Assembly: GCF_012927125.1 (NCBI RefSeq)
Contig: NZ_JABBFZ010000012.1
Coordinates: 1-64,000 of the forward strand
From: Paraburkholderia antibiotica
GTDB taxonomy: Bacteria > Pseudomonadota > Gammaproteobacteria > Burkholderiales > Burkholderiaceae
Length of the DNA stretch: 64,000 nt
Direction: 5' to 3'
Translations under genes and position numbers: made by a program
The notes under the pieces: model-generated
Told to the model about the DNA's origin: nothing
What the model saw: the letters and a program-made list of their open reading frames with translations, nothing else
Databases searched by the model: none
In this document: positions 63,487 to 64,000 of the stretch, in pieces
Layout of the letters: each line of letters begins with the position of its first letter
Numbering within the stretch: the stretch's first letter is position 1

Positions 63487-63867
63487 ATGATCAAGCCCCG
63501 ACAGGCTCTCCATACGGTATTCAAGGCTGCCGCGGCGACGGCGGTGATCGGTCTGGCCACGGCGAGCGTCGCCCATGCGGCCGACGCCGGCAACGGCAAG
63601 GTGCTTGCCGATAGCCACAACTGCGCGGCCTGCCACGGCGTGAACCTGAACAAGCCGGTGAGCCCCGAGTATCCGAAGCTGGCCGGCCAGCATTCGGACT
63701 ACGTGTTCTGGGCGCTGCGTCAATACCAGATGGGCACCGGCAATCCGCACTTCGGTCGCAACAACGCGATCATGCAGGCACAGGTGCAGAGCCTGTCGCC
63801 GAGCGACATGAAGGACATCGCCGCGTATATCGAATCGCTGGACGGCGATCTCGTGCAGAAGAAGTAA
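63487..63867 (+). CDS. Periplasmic c-type cytochrome, second of a pair
   Basis: 126 residues: signal peptide (MIKPRQALHTVFKAAAATAV, cleavage after AHA) and haem motif CAACH. PEYPKLAGQHSDYVFWALRQYQMGTGNPHFGRNNAIM with a C-terminal SPSDMKDIAAYIESL corresponds to the c4-type fold, with one of the Met residues of the NAIMQAQVQ segment as the axial ligand. It is co-directional with the first cytochrome, shares the likely transcript and ends at a strong terminator (63959-63990). Role: electron carriage between the bc1 complex and an oxidase, by family. Confidence 0.92.
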   Translation: MIKPRQALHTVFKAAAATAVIGLATASVAHAADAGNGKVLADSHNCAACHGVNLNKPVSPEYPKLAGQHSDYVFWALRQYQMGTGNPHFGRNNAIMQAQVQSLSPSDMKDIAAYIESLDGDLVQKK

Positions 63868-63958
63868 GGGCGTCGGGCGCGCTGTTGTGTGTGCCCGGTG
63901 CGTCGCAGTGCTGCTGCGACGGCGCTTCTCGTGCGATTGCACGCTGGTCGCTGTAAAG

Positions 63959-63990
63959 AAAACACCCCGCCTCGGCGGGGTGTTTTGCTT
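63959..63990 (+). terminator. Terminator of the cytochrome operon
   Basis: AAAACACCCCGC and GCGGGGTGTTTT form a 12-base perfect stem around CTCG, followed by GCTTTT. About 90 bases after the last stop. Confidence 0.9.
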
Positions 63991-64000
63991 TTGAGATGCG

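Overview
The window is high-GC DNA from a betaproteobacterium, most likely Paraburkholderia or Burkholderia. The call rests on codon bias, a monomeric isocitrate dehydrogenase, ParC/ParE, OtsA, BenE, DUF883 and CsbD stress proteins and many regulators. It looks chromosomal: housekeeping genes (parE, parC, htpG, ubiC, icd, tal) alternate with accessory patches. No genus-level marker is present, so the genus is an inference.

Region by region. 1-1.4 kb: the tail of an IS3-family element, then two tandem paralogous lipoproteins. 1.8-8.3 kb: two sigma-54 activators (one without a receiver domain, one response regulator), small stress or membrane proteins and otsA. Three good -24/-12 promoters lie among them, which suggests a local RpoN regulon. 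8.6-15.3 kb: DHA2-type exporter, PEBP-like protein, Vsr and Dcm, small CsbD-type proteins, YfcG-like GST. 15.7-17.5 kb: a phage-like GH108 muramidase and membrane protein plus a broken HTH gene, next to the 3' end of tRNA-Arg(CCU). 17.7-26.5 kb: rubredoxin, DUF4399 protein, Uup-like ABC-F ATPase, parE-parC, CopD-like protein. 26.6-30.2 kb: ChrA transporter and a Cache-GGDEF-EAL protein. 30.7-36.2 kb: PhzF, RidA, an aminotransferase, a glyoxalase-like protein and a divergent MocR regulator. 36.3-39.1 kb: htpG and ubiC.

39.1-43 kb is an accessory patch. It holds an intact deoxyinosine-glycosylase-like gene overlapping the ubiC stop, a small membrane protein, ccdA-ccdB, and then a decayed second copy of the same glycosylase. 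This is followed by a periplasmic protein with an internal duplication and a structured region upstream of icd. 45.6-50.5 kb: spermidine-synthase-like protein, DUF3311 plus sodium:solute symporter, FUSC protein, VOC protein. 51-57.6 kb is a second accessory patch: a tetR, EamA exporter and nitronate-monooxygenase-like operon, an IS1182-family insertion, a 45-residue membrane protein, an alpha/beta hydrolase and a possible YezG-like immunity protein. 57.9-64 kb is core again: tal, benE, a MoxR ATPase with a VWA partner, and two small periplasmic c-type cytochromes closed by a strong terminator.

Functional links. The sigma-54 activators probably act on neighbouring -24/-12 promoters, including the one at otsA (trehalose synthesis). 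Dcm and Vsr form the usual methylation and mismatch-repair pair. RidA sits among PLP enzymes whose reactive enamine by-products it removes. MoxR and the VWA protein form a chaperone pair. The TetR protein probably controls its own exporter operon.
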